Below are positions 5,834 through 8,098 of a stretch of 8,098 bases of DNA, one piece after another (positions within the stretch are counted from its first letter, which is position 1; every line of letters starts with the position of its first letter). The stretch comes from Syntrophomonadaceae bacterium. Lineage in GTDB: Bacteria > Bacillota_D > Dethiobacteria > DTU022 > UBA8154. The translations under genes were made by a program, and so were the position numbers. The notes below the pieces were generated by a model, which did no database searches, was not told the DNA's origin, and was given only the letters and a program-made list of their open reading frames with translations. The stretch covers positions 1-8,098 of the forward strand of contig SKMY01000109.1 of assembly GCA_007120815.1 (NCBI GenBank). Reading direction: 5' to 3'.

Positions 5834-7648
5834 ATGATGATGAAAAAAATTGCGCTGATAGAAATAAAGAGTAAAGCGGGAAATGTTTTTGAAGTTTCCA
5901 AAATGCCGCGTCTGGGGCTGCCGATTCTTGGAACCCAGTTAAGAAATGCCGGTTTTGACGTGTCCCTTTATGCCGGGTCAGTGGAGAAATTAAGGTGGAA
6001 AGAAATTCTTAAAGCCGATCTGGTTGGTCTTTCTATCATTAGTGTTACCAGTTCGGATTCTTACCGGGTAGCCGGCTATATTCGTTCCAACGGGATTCCC
6101 GTGGTTATTGGCGGTATACACGCTTCACTGAGGTATGAAGAAGCCCTTCGTTATGCAGATTACGTGGTTAGAGGAGAAGCGGATTTTACTTTTCCCGCCT
6201 TGATGAGCTGCCTGGTAAACGGGGAAGAACCCGTGGATGTTCCAGGTGTTTCTTACTGGAAGAACGATCAAATGGTACATAACCCGGGCCTGGAGCAGTG
6301 GGTCGATGTGGACGAATTACCCATTCCCGACCTGGATCTTTTCGTGCAGGGAAGCCCGCTGAGGCCTTTACAGGCTATTCCGGTGGCAACCTCCCGGGGA
6401 TGCCCCTTTAACTGCACCTTTTGTTGCGTAACCCAGATGTTTGGCAGGCAATACCGATACCGTAGTGTCGAGCTGGTGTTGGAAGAACTTTCCCGCTACC
6501 GGGGTAAACCTATATTCTTCTGCGATGATAATTTTGCTGCGAAGCCCAGTCATACAAAGGAAATGCTGCAGGGGCTGCTGGATCGCAATATTAAACTAAA
6601 TGGCTGGGGAGCGCAGTTCCGGGTAGAATCAGCCCGGGATGATGAGCTGCTGGATTTGGTGCGCCGCACAGGAGGCAATATCGCATATGTGGGCCTGGAA
6701 TCCATTAACCCGGAAACACTGGAGTCTTATCAGAAAAAACAAACGGTGGAAGATATTAAGGAATGTATCCGTCGTTTTCACGACTACCGGATACGGGTCC
6801 ACGGCATGTTTGTCCTGGGAAGCGATAGCGATACACCGGAAACCATCCGGGAAACGGCGGAGTTTGCCCTGGAAACCCGTATCGACTCGGTACAGTTCAT
6901 GGTGCTGACGCCGCTTCCGGGGACCGTGCTTTACCAGCAGATGGAAGAAGAGGGCCGAATATTAACCCGTGACTGGGAGCTGTATGATGGGATGCATGTG
7001 GTATTTCAACCGGCCAGGATGTCTCCCCAGGAACTGCAGCAGGGCATGTACCAGGCATACCGTCATTTTTATGCGCATCGCAATATTTTAAGTAATTTGT
7101 TCTTGACCGGGTGGCAGTCATCCTATTACCGGGCCGTGGGCAACATTCTAATAAACCGTCTTACTCCATACTATAAGTGGTATGTTCAGGCATTAATCCG
7201 TTTGCAACAGGACTTAAAAACCGAGGAGCATCCGATTGAGGTTAAAGTCCTGGGAGCCTTGGACAACGATGGCCAACCAAAAGAAGCCCTCCAGGTTTTA
7301 ACATCGGAGGAACGGGGCATTTTCTACGTCAGGCTGCGCGGTTTCCTCAACAAGATGAACCTGGCTGAGTTGAATCGCGACCTTAAAGACATGGTGCCAC
7401 CCCGCTGTTTGCGGCTGGTAGTAAACACGGAAGAATTAATGTTTTCATCCCGAAAAACGATTAACGCCTTTACCCGTTTAATTAACCGTTTAAGTCGGAG
7501 AGCAAGCAGATTACAGCTTCAAATTGGCAAAAAACAAGAAGAGCTAATTAGAGAGGCGTACTTAAAAAAGATCCTGAAATACACCTGGTTTTCCAAGCCG
7601 TACCTGGCTGGTGATGTTCCCCGCTTCCCCGACAGGTATAAGAAATAA
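5834..7648 (+). CDS. B12-binding-type radical SAM protein with C-terminal extension
   Basis: This is a cytosolic iron-sulfur enzyme (604 residues) of the cobalamin-dependent radical SAM superfamily; its reaction and substrate are unknown. Residues about 5-165 form the Rossmann-like B12-binding region: RLGLPILGTQLRNAGFDV, ADLVGLSIIS, VVIGGIHAS and YADYVVRGEADFTFPAL, the last typical of this class. The radical SAM core follows (about 180-390). It has SRGCPFNCTFC carrying the 4Fe-4S ligands Cys190, Cys194 and Cys197 in CxxxCxxC spacing, then FFCDDNF, YVGLESINPETL, GMFVLGSDSDTPETI and TPLPGTVLY. Residues about 395-460 form a helical segment usual in these proteins. About 140 further residues are atypical, and 495-560 look STAS-like. 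Three ATGs lie in a row (5834, 5837, 5840). With GGAAAGG ending at 5830, the second or third gives better spacing, so the start may be three or six bases later. No partner peptide, hopanoid or tetrapyrrole genes lie beside it, so a substrate cannot be inferred from context. Confidence 0.9.
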   Translation: MMMKKIALIEIKSKAGNVFEVSKMPRLGLPILGTQLRNAGFDVSLYAGSVEKLRWKEILKADLVGLSIISVTSSDSYRVAGYIRSNGIPVVIGGIHASLRYEEALRYADYVVRGEADFTFPALMSCLVNGEEPVDVPGVSYWKNDQMVHNPGLEQWVDVDELPIPDLDLFVQGSPLRPLQAIPVATSRGCPFNCTFCCVTQMFGRQYRYRSVELVLEELSRYRGKPIFFCDDNFAAKPSHTKEMLQGLLDRNIKLNGWGAQFRVESARDDELLDLVRRTGGNIAYVGLESINPETLESYQKKQTVEDIKECIRRFHDYRIRVHGMFVLGSDSDTPETIRETAEFALETRIDSVQFMVLTPLPGTVLYQQMEEEGRILTRDWELYDGMHVVFQPARMSPQELQQGMYQAYRHFYAHRNILSNLFLTGWQSSYYRAVGNILINRLTPYYKWYVQALIRLQQDLKTEEHPIEVKVLGALDNDGQPKEALQVLTSEERGIFYVRLRGFLNKMNLAELNRDLKDMVPPRCLRLVVNTEELMFSSRKTINAFTRLINRLSRRASRLQLQIGKKQEELIREAYLKKILKYTWFSKPYLAGDVPRFPDRYKK

Positions 7649-7708
7649 GCTTTCATTTTACTGCTTAACGGTCTAAGCCGAGCTTGAACTGAATAAATGT
7701 ACGTATTA

Positions 7709-7747
7709 AGGCACCTTAATGAATTGCGGGTGCCTGTTGTTTTATTT
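7709..7747 (+). terminator. Intrinsic terminator after the radical SAM gene
   Basis: AGGCACC (7709-7715) pairs perfectly with GGTGCCT (7729-7735) around a 13-base loop. The T-rich tail GTTGTTTTATTT follows at 7736-7747. It sits about 60 bases after the stop codon at 7648. Confidence 0.8.
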
Positions 7748-7767
7748 AGGAAATATTTGTAGAGCAA

Positions 7768-7810
7768 GTGAAAAAAAGGTTTTTTTCCTTCACAAAACGT
7801 ACCTTTTTCA
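7768..7810 (+). repeat. A-run/T-run inverted repeats between terminator and last gene
   Basis: TGAAAAAAAGGT (7769-7780) can pair with ACCTTTTTCA (7801-7810), ten pairs with two bulged As. Alternatively GTGAA (7768-7772) pairs with TTCAC (7789-7793), with the A-run and T-run pairing inside. It may be a backup or bidirectional terminator or just low-complexity sequence. Confidence 0.35.
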
Positions 7811-7871
7811 TGTTTCATTCGTTAAAATAAATGAGGATCATTGTAAAAGAAACGACCAGAGGAGAAAAGCC

Positions 7872-8098
7872 ATGTCGAAAAAGGTAAGAAGCAGTTTTAC
7901 TTTGCTTTTGGTTGTCGTGATCGTATTCTTGATGCTTCCTGGGACAACCCATTCCAATCAAACGGTATCTATTACCTTAAATGAAAAACCCATAGAAAGC
8001 GATGTTCATCCTTACATAGATAGCAACTCCCGAACCATGGTGCCGGCACGATTTATTGCTGAAGCATTGGGCGCCGGCGTAGGGTGGGACGGTGAAAA
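7872..8098 (+). CDS. Secreted copper-amine-oxidase-N / stalk-domain protein, 3' end outside window
   Basis: Only the first 75 residues are in view. They show a signal peptide: a basic start MSKKVR, a hydrophobic core from about residue 9 to 22 and a likely cleavage near THS/NQ (27-30). Next comes the beginning of a CuAO-N1/stalk domain: VSITLNEKPI, YIDSNSRTMVPARFIAEALGA and VGWDGE, matching the common R-T-x-VP-x-RFI-EALGA-x-V-W pattern. In Clostridia this domain is found on many exported cell-wall-associated proteins. It acts as a surface or adaptor module, not as an oxidase. The effector part lies beyond the window, so function is unknown. The start is firm: AGAGGAG (7858-7864) lies seven bases before the ATG. 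A TAAAAT at 7823-7828 could be the -10, without a clear -35. Confidence 0.85.
   Translation, partial: MSKKVRSSFTLLLVVVIVFLMLPGTTHSNQTVSITLNEKPIESDVHPYIDSNSRTMVPARFIAEALGAGVGWDGE

Noticed and set aside
7519..7818. Minus-strand frame of 99 codons at the end of the radical SAM gene
   Set aside because: It is antisense to the conserved-looking coding end and runs through the intrinsic terminator.

Overview
The window carries seven genes, all on the + strand, and two of them run off the window edges. Mid-range GC, strong purine-rich Shine-Dalgarno sites (AAGGAGGG, AGAGGAG, GGGGAG), a TATAAT promoter, and a secreted copper-amine-oxidase-N/stalk-domain protein together suggest a Gram-positive, probably anaerobic, member of the Clostridia (Desulfotomaculum/Pelotomaculum-like). 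This placement is inferred from style and gene types, not from a marker gene.

Layout: (1) 2-448, the end of a universal stress protein whose frame is open to the left edge. (2) 581-1684, an Acr3-type arsenite-efflux permease. Its AT-rich leader holds an 11-bp tandem repeat and a dyad over a candidate promoter. (3) 1685-1984, a 300-base gap with no convincing gene but a good promoter at its end. (4) 1985-3703, glutaminyl-tRNA synthetase glnS. (5) 3704-3820, a leader with four copies of a CCGGAC/GTCCGG element that can fold in alternative ways. (6) 3821-5239, a divergent DASS/SLC13-like anion permease lacking the usual SNT motifs. (7) 5353-5604, a small TTG-start protein with two CxxC motifs and one membrane helix, preceded by a perfect 8-bp hairpin and followed by a forked terminator. 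(8) 5834-7648, a B12-binding-type radical SAM protein with an unusual C-terminal part that looks STAS-like. It is followed by a clear intrinsic terminator. (9) 7872 to the right edge, the start of a secreted stalk-domain protein.

Gaps between genes are 113-300 bases and most contain their own hairpins, promoter-like or terminator-like signals. This looks like a row of mostly single-gene units rather than one operon. No phage, transposon, CRISPR, tRNA or rRNA signal is visible. I see no clear multi-gene novel system. The items most worth a second look are the CCGGAC repeat leader, the SNT-less transporter, the small zinc-ribbon-like membrane protein and the C-terminal domain of the radical SAM protein.
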